A stretch of DNA of 11,028 bases from Candidatus Sulfopaludibacter sp. SbA3 (GCA_900290315.1 OKRF01000360.1:11586-22613); one strand, 5' to 3'. Positions 1 to 7,488 are shown, counted from the stretch's first letter. The notes: generated from the letters alone by a model not told the origin. Program-made: numbers and translations.

Positions 1-771
1 TTGGAGTATCACGAAAAACTGTATTCCGGGTTCGCCCAATCTCACTTCGCCCGTCCCGCTGTGCGCGCCTTGCGCGCTCACATGGTGCAGCGCATCCGGG
101 AACTCACCGGGTGCGGAGCGCACTCGCGCGTCTTAAGCCTGGGCTGCGGTATCGGCGATACGGAACTGCTGCTGGCGCCGCATGTCGGAGAGGTCGTGGG
201 GCTCGATCTTTCGCCCGCCGCCATCCGCCAGGCGCGCCACGACGCCGAGCGCCTGGGAATTGGCAACGCCCGCTTCGAGCAAGGCACGCAGGCCGCGGGC
301 CGGTTCGATACCGTGATCGCGATCTTCTTTCTGCACCATCTGCCGGATGATGCCCTGGCCGGGCTACCCGGCCAGTTGACCGGACTCCTCAGCCCTGGAG
401 GCGCATTTTATTCGCTGGACCCAAGCCGCGCCCGGCTCTCCGGCAAGGTGGGGCGCCTGCTGATTCCGAAGCTGATGAAGCGCTACCAGACCCCCGACGA
501 GCGCGAACTGGAACCGGAACCCACGGCGCAACTCTTTCGCCGCGCCGGCCTCCAGACCCGGATTGAGATCTACGATTTCGCCTCGTCGCCGCTGGCCGGC
601 TTGTTCCCCGGTTGGCGAGTTGGGTATCGCGCTATGCGCGCGGTGGACAACTTGATACTCAAGACGCCCCTGCGCTCATGGGGCAGTAACTTCGAACTGC
701 TGGCATGTGAGTCGAGTGTCCCTTCACCGCGGAGGCGCGGAGGCGCGGAGGAAGACGCAGAGAAGAACTGA
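1..771 (+). CDS. Class I SAM-dependent methyltransferase
   Basis: Predicted cytoplasmic methyltransferase; the substrate cannot be told from sequence. The Rossmann-fold motifs appear in order: motif I VLSLGCGIG (residues 44-52, the SAM-binding glycine loop), VVGLDLS (65-71, acidic end of strand 2), RFDTVIAIFFLHHL (101-114, motif II region) and LLSPGGAFYSLDP (129-141, motif III). This is the layout of the Methyltransf_11/25 type, which modifies small molecules or lipids. The reading frame opens with TTG at the first base of the window, so the true start may lie upstream. The C-terminus is odd: roughly the last 15 residues (PRRRGGAEEDAEKN) are encoded by the left arm of an inverted repeat, and the original protein probably ended near ELLACESS. 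The fold is secure; the start and the tail are not. Confidence 0.85.
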   Translation: MEYHEKLYSGFAQSHFARPAVRALRAHMVQRIRELTGCGAHSRVLSLGCGIGDTELLLAPHVGEVVGLDLSPAAIRQARHDAERLGIGNARFEQGTQAAGRFDTVIAIFFLHHLPDDALAGLPGQLTGLLSPGGAFYSLDPSRARLSGKVGRLLIPKLMKRYQTPDERELEPEPTAQLFRRAGLQTRIEIYDFASSPLAGLFPGWRVGYRAMRAVDNLILKTPLRSWGSNFELLACESSVPSPRRRGGAEEDAEKN

Positions 772-838
772 GAAAGGCAATATCAAGATCCTGGGTTTCT
801 CCGCGTTTTCCTCCGCGCCTCCGCGCCTCAGCGGTGAG
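723..838. repeat. Long imperfect inverted repeat (42-nt arms)
   Basis: The left arm (723-764) and the reverse complement of the right arm (797-838) match at 38 of 42 positions, separated by 32 nt. Each arm carries GGCGCGGAGGCGCGGAGGA followed by a CGC(A/G)GAGAA end. Transcribed, it would form a very stable hairpin. There is no T-tract, so a simple intrinsic terminator is unlikely. From memory, similar repeats with alternating GCGGAGG/CGCAGAG units are scattered between genes of acidobacteria and other environmental bacteria, so this looks like a dispersed repeat rather than a gene-specific element. The left arm overlaps the 3' end of the methyltransferase gene and encodes its last residues. 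Confidence 0.8.
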
Positions 839-851
839 TTCTGCCCTGTTC

Positions 852-1043
852 TCAGATCGCCCGGAGGAGCCGCGCCGGAAGGGTGACTACGGCCCAGACC
901 AGGCCCAGCGCGCCTTCCACTGCGATACCGACCATCCGGAAGGGCAGCAATAGCAGCCACACGATGGGGTATGCCACCAGGGCAAACAGTGCCAGTGGCC
1001 AGCAGAAAAACAGCAACAGGCACCACAAGAGGAATTTCGTCAC
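852..1043 (-). CDS. Small hydrophobic membrane protein (63 aa)
   Basis: Unrecognised short integral membrane protein. Starting at GTG 1043 it begins MTKFLLWCLLLFFCWPLALF and has two hydrophobic stretches (about residues 4-33 and 36-55) with Arg residues near the C-terminus (PARLLRAI). The GTG start is chosen because a strong Shine-Dalgarno AGGGAGG sits 6 nt upstream. A longer form from ATG 1100 would add 19 polar residues with no ribosome site. It lies back to back with aroC, about 100 nt apart, and its stop is close to the inverted repeat. Function is unknown. The strong ribosome site and clean membrane topology support a real gene. Confidence 0.65.
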   Translation of the reverse strand: MTKFLLWCLLLFFCWPLALFALVAYPIVWLLLLPFRMVGIAVEGALGLVWAVVTLPARLLRAI

Positions 1044-1049
1044 GCCGAA

Positions 1050-1056
1050 CCTCCCT
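1050..1056 (-). promoter_or_regulatory. Ribosome binding site fixing the GTG start at 1043
   Basis: The minus strand reads AGGGAGG, 6 nt before GTG 1043. It is a near-perfect anti-16S complement and the best ribosome site I found in the window. It decides the start of the 63-residue membrane protein. Confidence 0.7.
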
Positions 1057-1145
1057 TTCTCAACATCGTAATACGAACAAACGCAACCAGTTGTTCCCAT
1101 CTGCTACGATAAAAACTCTTGCCCTTTCGCTGGGCCCTTACCTGC

Positions 1146-2318
1146 ATGTTACGTTTCGAGACCGCCGGAGAGTCCCACGGCGAGTGCCTGGTGGCGACGC
1201 TCACCGGACTCCCTGCCGGCATACCTATATCGTTAGAAGCCGTTAACCGCGAACTATGGCGCCGCCAACAAGGCTATGGCCGCGGGGGACGCATGAAAAT
1301 CGAGACGGACCGCGCCGAGATCGTTGCCGGGGTGCGTCATTCCCACACCATCGGTTCGCCCATCGCCATCGTGATCCGCAACAAGGATTGGCAAAATTGG
1401 ACGGAGGCGCTGCCGGTGGAAGACATGGATGGCGCCGAGGACAAGCGCAAGCCGGTGACCCGTCCGCGCCCGGGACATGCCGACCTGGCCGGGGCTCTCA
1501 AGTACAATTTTCACGATGCCCGTTACATTCTGGAGCGCGCCAGTGCGCGCGAGACCACGGCGCGCGTTGCTGTTGGCGCCATTACCAAAGCGCTGCTGGG
1601 CGAGTTCGGGATCCAGGTATTGAGCCACGTGGTGGCGGTGGGCCCGGTACGGCTGGAGCGCGGCGCGGATTGGGAAGAACTGGTGGCGCTGAGCGAAAAA
1701 CAAGACGTCCTGCTGGGCTGCGTGGACCCGGACGTGGAAGCGCGCATGAAAGAAGTGGTGGACGAGGCCTATCGCACCGGCGACACCGTGGGAGGCGTCT
1801 TCGAAGTGGTGGCGCGGGGTGTTCCCCCGGGACTGGGCTCGCACATCGCGTGGGACACGCGGCTGGATGGCCGCCTGGCGCAGGCCATCGTCTCCATGCA
1901 GGCGGTGAAGGGTGTGGAAGTGGGATTCGCCGCCGAGGGCGCGGCCAGTTTCGGTTCCAAGGTGCAGGACACGATTCATTACGATCGCGAGGCCGGCCGT
2001 TTCACCCGTGGCGCCAATCGTGCCGGCGGATTGGAAGGTGGCATCACCAACGGTCAGGACGTGCTGGTGCGCGGATTGTTGAAGCCCATTTCCACGCTGC
2101 GGCGGCCACTGGAATCGGTGGACTTGAACACGCGCGAGCCCGCGTTGGCGGCCTATGAACGGAGCGACGTGGCAGTGGTACCGGCGGCGGGAGTCATTGG
2201 CGAAGCCATGGTGGCGCTGGTATTGGCGCAGTCCTTCCTGGAAAAGTTCGGCGGCGATTCTCTCGGCGAGACGCGCCGCAATTATCAGGGATACCTGGAG
2301 CAGTTGAAAAGCTATTAG
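1146..2318 (+). CDS. aroC: Chorismate synthase
   Basis: Catalyses the last step of the shikimate pathway, 5-enolpyruvylshikimate-3-phosphate to chorismate, using reduced FMN. The 390-residue length is typical of the family. The N-terminus MLRFETAGESHGE carries the GESHG signature with catalytic His11. The second active-site His is in RPRPGHADLAGALKY (His111). SARETTAR (133-140) belongs to the phosphate/FMN-binding signature, and the C-terminal RSDVAVVPAAGVIGEAMV is the third family signature. The start is ATG 1146, because the family begins exactly at MLRF; the nine extra upstream codons from TTG 1119 are not family-like. No obvious Shine-Dalgarno precedes it. It is the first gene of the def-fmt-argJ run. 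Confidence 0.97.
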   Translation: MLRFETAGESHGECLVATLTGLPAGIPISLEAVNRELWRRQQGYGRGGRMKIETDRAEIVAGVRHSHTIGSPIAIVIRNKDWQNWTEALPVEDMDGAEDKRKPVTRPRPGHADLAGALKYNFHDARYILERASARETTARVAVGAITKALLGEFGIQVLSHVVAVGPVRLERGADWEELVALSEKQDVLLGCVDPDVEARMKEVVDEAYRTGDTVGGVFEVVARGVPPGLGSHIAWDTRLDGRLAQAIVSMQAVKGVEVGFAAEGAASFGSKVQDTIHYDREAGRFTRGANRAGGLEGGITNGQDVLVRGLLKPISTLRRPLESVDLNTREPALAAYERSDVAVVPAAGVIGEAMVALVLAQSFLEKFGGDSLGETRRNYQGYLEQLKSY

Positions 2319-2339
2319 GAGTCAGACGTCAGAATTTTT

Positions 2340-2855
2340 ATGGTGTATGCGATAGTGAAATTCGGCGATCCGGTGCTGGAGCGGGAGGCCGAGACGGTGA
2401 CGGAATTCGATACTCCGGAGTTGCACCAGTTTCTGGAGGACATGTTCGAATCCATGTACGTGGCCAAGGGCGTGGGCCTGGCAGCCCCCCAGATTGGCGT
2501 CTCGAAGAAGATTGCGGTGATCGATTGCTCCAACGGAGAAAATCCCGAGGAGAAACTGGTGCTGATCAATCCGCGGATCGTCAAGGTGGAAGGCCGGCAA
2601 GAGGGCGAAGAAGGATGTCTCAGCATTCCCGGCTTTCGCGAGCAGGTGCGGCGCGGCCGGCGCGTCACCGTACGCGCGCAGGACGCCCATGGCGTGGAGT
2701 TCGTGAAGACAGGCGAAGACTTGCTCGCCCGCGCCCTGTTGCACGAGACCGATCACTTGTACGGCAAACTCTATATCACCCACATCAGCGTCCTGAAGCG
2801 GGACCTGATGAAGCGCAAGATCAAGAAGAAGCAGCGCGCTGGGGATTGGGACTGA
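2340..2855 (+). CDS. def: Peptide deformylase
   Basis: Removes the N-formyl group from the initiator methionine of nascent proteins, a metal (Fe2+) hydrolase acting at the ribosome. All three family motifs are present: GVGLAAPQIG (residues 44-53), EGCLS (91-95, with metal ligand Cys93) and HETDH (135-139, two His ligands and catalytic Glu136). The residue before motif 3 is Leu where Gln is common. The length of 171 aa is normal, with a Lys/Arg-rich C-terminal tail (KRKIKKKQR) as in many deformylases. It starts 21 nt after aroC; the only Shine-Dalgarno-like AGGAG (2317-2321) is rather far from the ATG. fmt, its functional counterpart, follows 8 nt later. Confidence 0.97.
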   Translation: MVYAIVKFGDPVLEREAETVTEFDTPELHQFLEDMFESMYVAKGVGLAAPQIGVSKKIAVIDCSNGENPEEKLVLINPRIVKVEGRQEGEEGCLSIPGFREQVRRGRRVTVRAQDAHGVEFVKTGEDLLARALLHETDHLYGKLYITHISVLKRDLMKRKIKKKQRAGDWD

Positions 2856-2863
2856 GAGGCGCC

Positions 2864-3802
2864 ATGCGCCTGGTCTTTCTGGGCACTCCGGCGTTCGCGG
2901 TGCCGACGTTGGAACAGATGGTGGCCGCGGGTCACGACGTGGCGGCGGTGGTGACACAGCCCGACCGCCCGCGCGGCCGCGGCCAGCAACTGGCGGCGCC
3001 GCCTGTGAAAGAAACGGCAGTGCGATTCGGGATCCCGGTTTACCAACCGGAGCGCGTGCGCCGCCCGGAAGCGCTGGAGTATCTGCGGACGCTCGCGCCG
3101 CAGGCCATGGTGGTGGTGGGGTACGGCCAGATCATTCCGCAGAGCGTGATCGACCTGGCGCCGCTGGGGATCATCAACGTTCACGGCTCGCTGCTGCCCA
3201 AGTATCGCGGCGCCGGTCCCATCCAATGGGCCATTGTGAGAGGCGAAACGCGCACGGGCGTCACCACCATGCGGATCGACGCGGGGCTGGATACCGGCGA
3301 GATGCTGCTGAAGGCGGAAACGGAGATCGGTACCGAGGAAAACGCCGTCGAGTTGGGCCGTCGTTTGGCGGCCATGGGCGCGGAACTACTGGTGCGGACT
3401 CTGGACGGCCTCGCTTCCGGCGAAATCATGGGCGAAAAGCAAGACGATTCCGCGGCCACGTACGCGCCCCTGCTGAAGAAGGAAGACGGCGCCATCGACT
3501 GGAACCGCCCCGCGCGGGAGATACACAACCAGGTGCGCGGCCTGCAACCGTGGCCCGGCGCATACACCAGCTTTCGTGGACAGAAGCTGCACCTGTGGCG
3601 GACACGCGTCGCGGAGGGAATGGGCGAACCCGGCGGTGGCGGCCCGGTATTGTCAGCCAGGCCGCTGGTGGTGCAGTGTGGATCGGGCAGCCTGGAATTG
3701 CTGGACGTGCAGATGGAGGGCCGGAAGCGAGTCCCCGCGGGCGATTTCGCAAACGGGCAGCGGTTGACCGAAAATGAAGTTCTGGGAGAAACTCACGCGT
3801 GA
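2864..3802 (+). CDS. fmt: Methionyl-tRNA formyltransferase
   Basis: Formylates Met-tRNA(fMet) with 10-formyltetrahydrofolate for translation initiation. The 312-residue length fits the family. It begins MRLVFLGTPAFAVPTLEQ, the standard opening of the Rossmann-like formyltransferase domain. The catalytic triad lies at Asn105, His107 (INVHGSLLPKYRGAGPIQ, with the SLLPKYRG loop) and Asp143 (IDAGLDTGEML). The C-terminal OB-fold-like tRNA-binding domain follows from about residue 205 (DWNRPAREIHNQVRGLQPWPGA). The start is ATG 2864 with AGAGG 4 nt upstream, although the same frame stays open far upstream through def. The stop overlaps the argJ start in a GTGA junction. Confidence 0.97.
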   Translation: MRLVFLGTPAFAVPTLEQMVAAGHDVAAVVTQPDRPRGRGQQLAAPPVKETAVRFGIPVYQPERVRRPEALEYLRTLAPQAMVVVGYGQIIPQSVIDLAPLGIINVHGSLLPKYRGAGPIQWAIVRGETRTGVTTMRIDAGLDTGEMLLKAETEIGTEENAVELGRRLAAMGAELLVRTLDGLASGEIMGEKQDDSAATYAPLLKKEDGAIDWNRPAREIHNQVRGLQPWPGAYTSFRGQKLHLWRTRVAEGMGEPGGGGPVLSARPLVVQCGSGSLELLDVQMEGRKRVPAGDFANGQRLTENEVLGETHA

Positions 3803-4977
3803 CCTTGCCGCTTGGATACGCCTACGCCACCACCTATGCCGGCATTCGAAAGACGCCGAAGGACGACTTGGCTCTGATTGTATCGGGTATGCCAGCCCAG
3901 GCCGCAGCGGTCTTCACGCAGAATCGGGTGCAGGCTGCTCCGGTGCGCTTGTGCCGCCGCCACTTGAAACTTTCCAAGGGGCTGGCGGGCGCCATCCTGG
4001 TGAATGCCGGGAACGCTAACTGCGCGACTCGCACGGGCGATGCCGTGGCGCTGGTTACGTGCAAGGCTGCGGCGAAGTTATTGAAGATGCCGGTGGCGCA
4101 GGTGCTGCCCGCGTCTACCGGCGTGATCGGGGTGGAACTGGATCCGCGCAAAATCACCGATGCCCTGCCGCTCCTGGTGCAGAACCTGAGGACTGACGGA
4201 TTTGAAGCCGCGGCAAACGCTATTCTTACCACGGACCTGGTGCCCAAGACTGCCTTCGCGGAAGTGAAACTGCGGCGCGGCACGGTGCGGGTTGCGGGCA
4301 TGACCAAGGGCAGCGGCATGATTCAGCCTCTGATGGCGACCACCCTGGGCTTCGTCCTCACCGACGCGCAGATTCCTGGCGCCACCCTGCGCACCATGTT
4401 GAAGCGCGGCGTGGAACGCAGTTACAACCGGGTTTCCGTGGATGGCGACACTTCCACCAACGATACACTGGCGCTGCTGGCCAACGGCGCTTCGGGAGTT
4501 CGCCCCGACCCCAAAGAATTGGACAAAGTGGAACAGGGAATCGCCAGCGTGATGGAATCACTGGCGCGGGCGATTGCGCGCGACGGCGAAGGCGCCCGGA
4601 AACTGATCACCATTCTGGTGACGGGCGCGGCCAATGATGACGGTGCGGCGCGCATGGCCCGCTCCATTGCCAATTCGCCCCTGGTGAAAACAGCGGTCGG
4701 CGGCTCCGACCCGAACTGGGGACGAATCCTCAGCGCGGCCGGCAATGCCGGAGTGGCCTTCGACCCCGGCAAGACGGACATTCATTTGCAAGGCGTGCTG
4801 GTGTGCCGGCATGGGCTGGCGGCGAATTATTCCGAGGAGGAGTTGACCACGAAACTGGGCGGCCCCGAATGCGAAATCCGCCTTACCGTGCGCGGTAAGG
4901 GGAAAGGCGTGGCGCGCTTCTGGACGTGCGACCTCACCGAAGGCTACATCCAGATCAACGGCAGCTATAGGACCTGA
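3799..4977 (+). CDS. argJ: Bifunctional glutamate N-acetyltransferase / ornithine acetyltransferase
   Basis: Arginine biosynthesis enzyme that moves the acetyl group from N-acetylornithine to glutamate, closing the acetyl cycle. Many family members also use acetyl-CoA for the first step. The 392-residue precursor carries the self-cleavage site in GSGMIQPLMATTLGF: by family rule the cut is Ala180/Thr181, giving an alpha chain (1-180) and a beta chain with Thr181 as nucleophile. Other family blocks are NAGNANCATRTGDA, VSVDGDTSTNDT (oxyanion/substrate region), GSDPNWGRILSAAGNAGV and the C-terminal YIQINGSYRT. The GTG start overlaps the fmt stop by 4 nt, so translation is probably coupled; GGGAG lies 10 nt upstream. 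No other arg gene is in view, so only the family shows its pathway. Confidence 0.96.
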   Translation: MTLPLGYAYATTYAGIRKTPKDDLALIVSGMPAQAAAVFTQNRVQAAPVRLCRRHLKLSKGLAGAILVNAGNANCATRTGDAVALVTCKAAAKLLKMPVAQVLPASTGVIGVELDPRKITDALPLLVQNLRTDGFEAAANAILTTDLVPKTAFAEVKLRRGTVRVAGMTKGSGMIQPLMATTLGFVLTDAQIPGATLRTMLKRGVERSYNRVSVDGDTSTNDTLALLANGASGVRPDPKELDKVEQGIASVMESLARAIARDGEGARKLITILVTGAANDDGAARMARSIANSPLVKTAVGGSDPNWGRILSAAGNAGVAFDPGKTDIHLQGVLVCRHGLAANYSEEELTTKLGGPECEIRLTVRGKGKGVARFWTCDLTEGYIQINGSYRT

Positions 4978-4978
4978 T

Positions 4979-5818
4979 ATGACCCGCCGCGTCACACTCT
5001 TTGCCGTGCTCGCCCTCTGCCCAGGAGCCGCACTGTGGGCCGATTCGGCGATGGAGGTTCACGATTTTTTCCAAAACGCTGCAATCGCGTTGAGCGACGG
5101 CAAAGCGGACGCGTTCGAGTCGGCGTTCGATTCTGCGCTGGCCGGCTACGCCAAACTGCGCGCCAACGTCTCGGCGACCTTGCGGGCCGCCGACGCGCAA
5201 TCCACCATCGAGTGGGAGAAGAACGAGGGTGACGACCAGAGCCGCCGTGTGCAGTTGAACTGGCTGCTGGAAATCACCGAACGCGGAGGCTCCGCGGCGG
5301 TGACCCATCGCCGCGCCAACGTGCGGTGCGAATTGAAAAAGAAGGCGGGGGCGTGGCACATCGTTTCCTTGACGCCCGCGCCGGCCGATTTCTTCGCTCC
5401 GCCGCAGGTGGAGGAAGCGTGGACCGTGCTGGTCAAGGCAGCTTGGGGGCTGACCGAGGCCGCCGCCGGGGATGAACAGGACATGCCGGCGGCCAACGCG
5501 GCCAAGTTCATGGATGCTTTCGATCCATCGATGCCCGGCTACGCGCAACTCAAGGACAACGTGCTGGCCATGGAGCAGAGCGGAGACGTGGAGTCTGGTG
5601 TGGACCTGGTGAAGAACGAAGGCGACGACCGGGAGCGCACAATTGAAGTGGATTGGTTGTTGAACGTGGTATCGCGCGAAACCAACGTCGCGGCCGTGCA
5701 GCGCCATCAGCAGGTGACCTGCCGGTTGGAGAAGCAGGGTAAAAAGTGGCGCATCACGTCCCTGGAGCCGCGGACGCTTTTCGCACCTCCTGGGGCAGGG
5801 AAGGGCCTTCTCTACTGA
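4979..5818 (+). CDS. Exported protein with two tandem copies of one domain (NTF2-like?)
   Basis: Function unknown. Residues 1-21 form a Sec signal peptide (TRR, hydrophobic core, AALWA before Asp22). The mature part is an internal duplication. KNEGDD occurs at 81-86 and 212-217, WLL at 95-97 and 226-228, and CELKKKAGAWHIVSLTP (117-133) matches CRLEKQGKKWRITSLEP (248-264), all at a constant offset of 131. FAPP closes each copy (139-142, 268-271). Each copy opens with a helix-like segment (FxDAF/AFESAF, then PGYAQL/AGYAKL) followed by beta-rich sequence. This suggests the NTF2-like/SnoaL fold, which is inference only. It begins 1 nt after the argJ stop (TGATATG), so it is the last gene of the operon. 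Its 3' end overlaps the convergent gene by 7 nt. Confidence 0.85.
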   Translation: MTRRVTLFAVLALCPGAALWADSAMEVHDFFQNAAIALSDGKADAFESAFDSALAGYAKLRANVSATLRAADAQSTIEWEKNEGDDQSRRVQLNWLLEITERGGSAAVTHRRANVRCELKKKAGAWHIVSLTPAPADFFAPPQVEEAWTVLVKAAWGLTEAAAGDEQDMPAANAAKFMDAFDPSMPGYAQLKDNVLAMEQSGDVESGVDLVKNEGDDRERTIEVDWLLNVVSRETNVAAVQRHQQVTCRLEKQGKKWRITSLEPRTLFAPPGAGKGLLY

Positions 5819-6429
5819 GTGCGAACTTCGCGCACTACGGCGTAGACAGCGTTCTTCAGGGGGAGCACCGCGGTGAACGGAGCCTTGGCCTGGGGTTCAA
5901 TTCGGGTGATCCGGCAATTTACGGCGCCGGCGCGCGAGCCGTGTTCATCGGCCAGATCGAAGATGACCTCCGCGTTGGCAATGAGACGGTTGGAGGTGTT
6001 TTTCACCGTGCCCGAGAGGTTGCCGGCGCTCACCACCACGTTGAGCACTTGCAGTTCTTTGTTGGTATCGAGATGCATGTCCTTATCCAGGTCAGGCATA
6101 TTCTCGGCGGCGATTTCGGCGTTGGAGATTGGTGTGGTAGGCGGCGGTAAATCGACATCGTCGTCGAAGTAGCCGCTGGCCGCCAGAATCACTCCCGCCA
6201 GCACGACTGCGAACGGCAACATGACGAAGATGGCGAGCCGAACCTTCTGGCCGGTGGTCCGGTTGGTGAGGTACAGAGGATCGCTAGGGTTGCGCCCGTT
6301 CAGAAATCGCACGATCGGTCCACGAAGAGGGCCTAACCAGCGGAAGCGGACGCGCTGCGAAGCCGAGTTAGCTCCCGGCTTCATTCCGACGTATACGATG
6401 GATTCGAAAATCCGGCGAAGGCGCTTCAT
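5812..6429 (-). CDS. Single-pass membrane protein with FxLYD-like domain
   Basis: From ATG 6429 (MKRLRRIFESIVY) this is 205 residues. A basic cytoplasmic N-terminal region of about 63 residues is followed by one transmembrane helix (about 64-86, RLAIFVMLPFAVVLAGVILA), an acidic/proline linker (DDDVDLPPPTT) and a beta-rich C-terminal domain (about 130-193). That domain contains LSGTVKNTSNRLIANAEVIFDL and ends in EPQAKAPFTAVLP. The pattern 'GTVKN-T, then a hydrophobic strand, then P-apF' is that of FxLYD/DUF3426-type domains, usually extracytoplasmic, with no known enzyme activity. The frame can also open at GTG 6450 (7 more residues) or ATG 6384. I prefer 6429 because a TATACT -10-like box directly abuts the GTG. 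It follows the potassium-channel gene on the same strand by about 50 nt. Role unknown. Confidence 0.75.
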   Translation of the reverse strand: MKRLRRIFESIVYVGMKPGANSASQRVRFRWLGPLRGPIVRFLNGRNPSDPLYLTNRTTGQKVRLAIFVMLPFAVVLAGVILAASGYFDDDVDLPPPTTPISNAEIAAENMPDLDKDMHLDTNKELQVLNVVVSAGNLSGTVKNTSNRLIANAEVIFDLADEHGSRAGAVNCRITRIEPQAKAPFTAVLPLKNAVYAVVREVRTQ

Positions 6430-6451
6430 AAGCCGAAGCCACGAAATCACC

Positions 6452-6457
6452 AGTATA
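6452..6457 (-). promoter_or_regulatory. Candidate -10 box before the FxLYD-like gene
   Basis: The minus strand reads GCTATACTGGTG, with TATACT matching TATAAT at 5 of 6 positions. No good -35 lies 16-18 nt upstream. If used, transcription would start near 6445, leaving a short leader before ATG 6429. The gene may equally be read from the channel promoter. Confidence 0.3.
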
Positions 6458-6480
6458 GCCTGCCCTTCATAGGCACGCCG

Positions 6481-7488
6481 CTATTTGGGCCCGGCCAGCA
6501 GTTCCTCCAGCGTGCGCAGGCTTTCCTGCCGGCCCATCACGATCAGATGGTCGCCGCCGCGCACGGCGGTGTCGGCGGGAGGATTGAAAACCATGTGGCC
6601 GTCGCGGTTCCGTATAGCCATCACGATCACCCCGAGATCGCGTCCCAATTGCATGTCCTTGATGCTCTTCGAAATCATCTGGCTGGATTCGGCGACGCGA
6701 ACCTGCTCCAGGGAGATATCTTCGCCAATGTCCTTGGTGGTGAAATCCAGAAACTGCACCACGTGGGGGCGCAGCAGCGATTGGGCCAGGCGGTGTCCTG
6801 TAATGGTGTAAGGGGCAAATACGGAATCGGCTCCGGCGCGGCGCATTTTCTCCTCGGCGCCCTCTTCGGCGGCGCGGGCGGCCACGTAAATGCCGGGGTT
6901 GAGACCCTTGGCGGAGAGCAGCACGAACAGGTTGTCGGCGTCCGTGGCGAGGGCGGCGACCAGTCCGCGGGCACGTTCGATGCCCACCTGGTGCAGGGTT
7001 TCGTCGCGCGTGGAATCGGCTGCCACGGCGAGCATGCCGGAGAGAATGGCGCGCTCCACACGTTCCGGGCTGATATCGACAACCACGAAGGGAACGGCCG
7101 CATGCTGGAGTTCGGCCGCAGCGCCGCGTCCCACCCGTCCAAATCCGCAGATGATGTAGTGGTCCTTGAGCTTTTCGATCATTCGTTTGTTCCGTCTCTG
7201 GCCGATAAGGTCGCCGAACTCCAGTTCGATGATGCTCTGGGTCATGGCGCCGATGGCGATCAGGATGGTGGTGACGCCGAACATGATGAGGAAGGAATTG
7301 AAGATCCGGCCCGCCCGGGATAGCGGATGAAGTTCGCCATACCCCACCGTGGTCATGGTGGTGAGCGTCATGTAAAAGGCGTCGAAGGGCGGGTAGTGGT
7401 CGATGACGGTGAAGCCCACGGTGCCGATGGCGAGCGTCGCGCCAATCGACAACAAGGTGAGCAGAAGACGGCGGGTGAGCCGGTTCAT
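6481..7488 (-). CDS. Potassium channel, 2-TM pore with RCK (TrkA-N/TrkA-C) domains
   Basis: Ion channel of the MthK/Kch type, 335 residues from ATG 7488. TM1 spans about residues 8-30. The pore helix and selectivity filter follow (TLTTMTTVGYGELHP, with TVGYG at 47-51), then TM2 (about 64-86). The cytoplasmic RCK/TrkA-N domain starts at YIICGFGRVGRG (111-122, GxGxxG nucleotide-binding loop) with FVVVDISPERV after it. A TrkA-C domain occupies about 255-325 (GVIVMAIRNRDGHMVFNPPADTAVRGGDHLIVMG). The conserved filter implies K+ selectivity gated by a ligand at the RCK ring; which ligand cannot be read. The open frame continues upstream to 7731 through the tRNA gene, but that part is antisense tRNA sequence. 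ATG 7488 gives the standard 2-TM start, though without a strong Shine-Dalgarno. Confidence 0.92.
   Translation of the reverse strand: MNRLTRRLLLTLLSIGATLAIGTVGFTVIDHYPPFDAFYMTLTTMTTVGYGELHPLSRAGRIFNSFLIMFGVTTILIAIGAMTQSIIELEFGDLIGQRRNKRMIEKLKDHYIICGFGRVGRGAAAELQHAAVPFVVVDISPERVERAILSGMLAVAADSTRDETLHQVGIERARGLVAALATDADNLFVLLSAKGLNPGIYVAARAAEEGAEEKMRRAGADSVFAPYTITGHRLAQSLLRPHVVQFLDFTTKDIGEDISLEQVRVAESSQMISKSIKDMQLGRDLGVIVMAIRNRDGHMVFNPPADTAVRGGDHLIVMGRQESLRTLEELLAGPK

Noticed and set aside
1091..1110. Promoter before aroC from TTGTTC (1091-1096) and TACGAT (1105-1110)
   Set aside because: The spacing is only 8 nt, far from 16-18; no better-spaced pair was found.
1254..1979. Long minus-strand open frame (241 codons) inside aroC
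   Set aside because: His/Arg-rich shadow of a conserved aroC gene on the other strand in GC-rich DNA.
2318..2333. GGAGTCAGACGTCAGA between aroC and def as a dispersed tandem repeat
   Set aside because: Only one and a half GTCAGA-like units, too short to separate from chance.
6547..7323. 258-codon plus-strand open frame opposite the potassium channel
   Set aside because: Gly/His/Glu-rich composition typical of an antisense shadow; the minus-strand frame has complete channel and RCK motifs.
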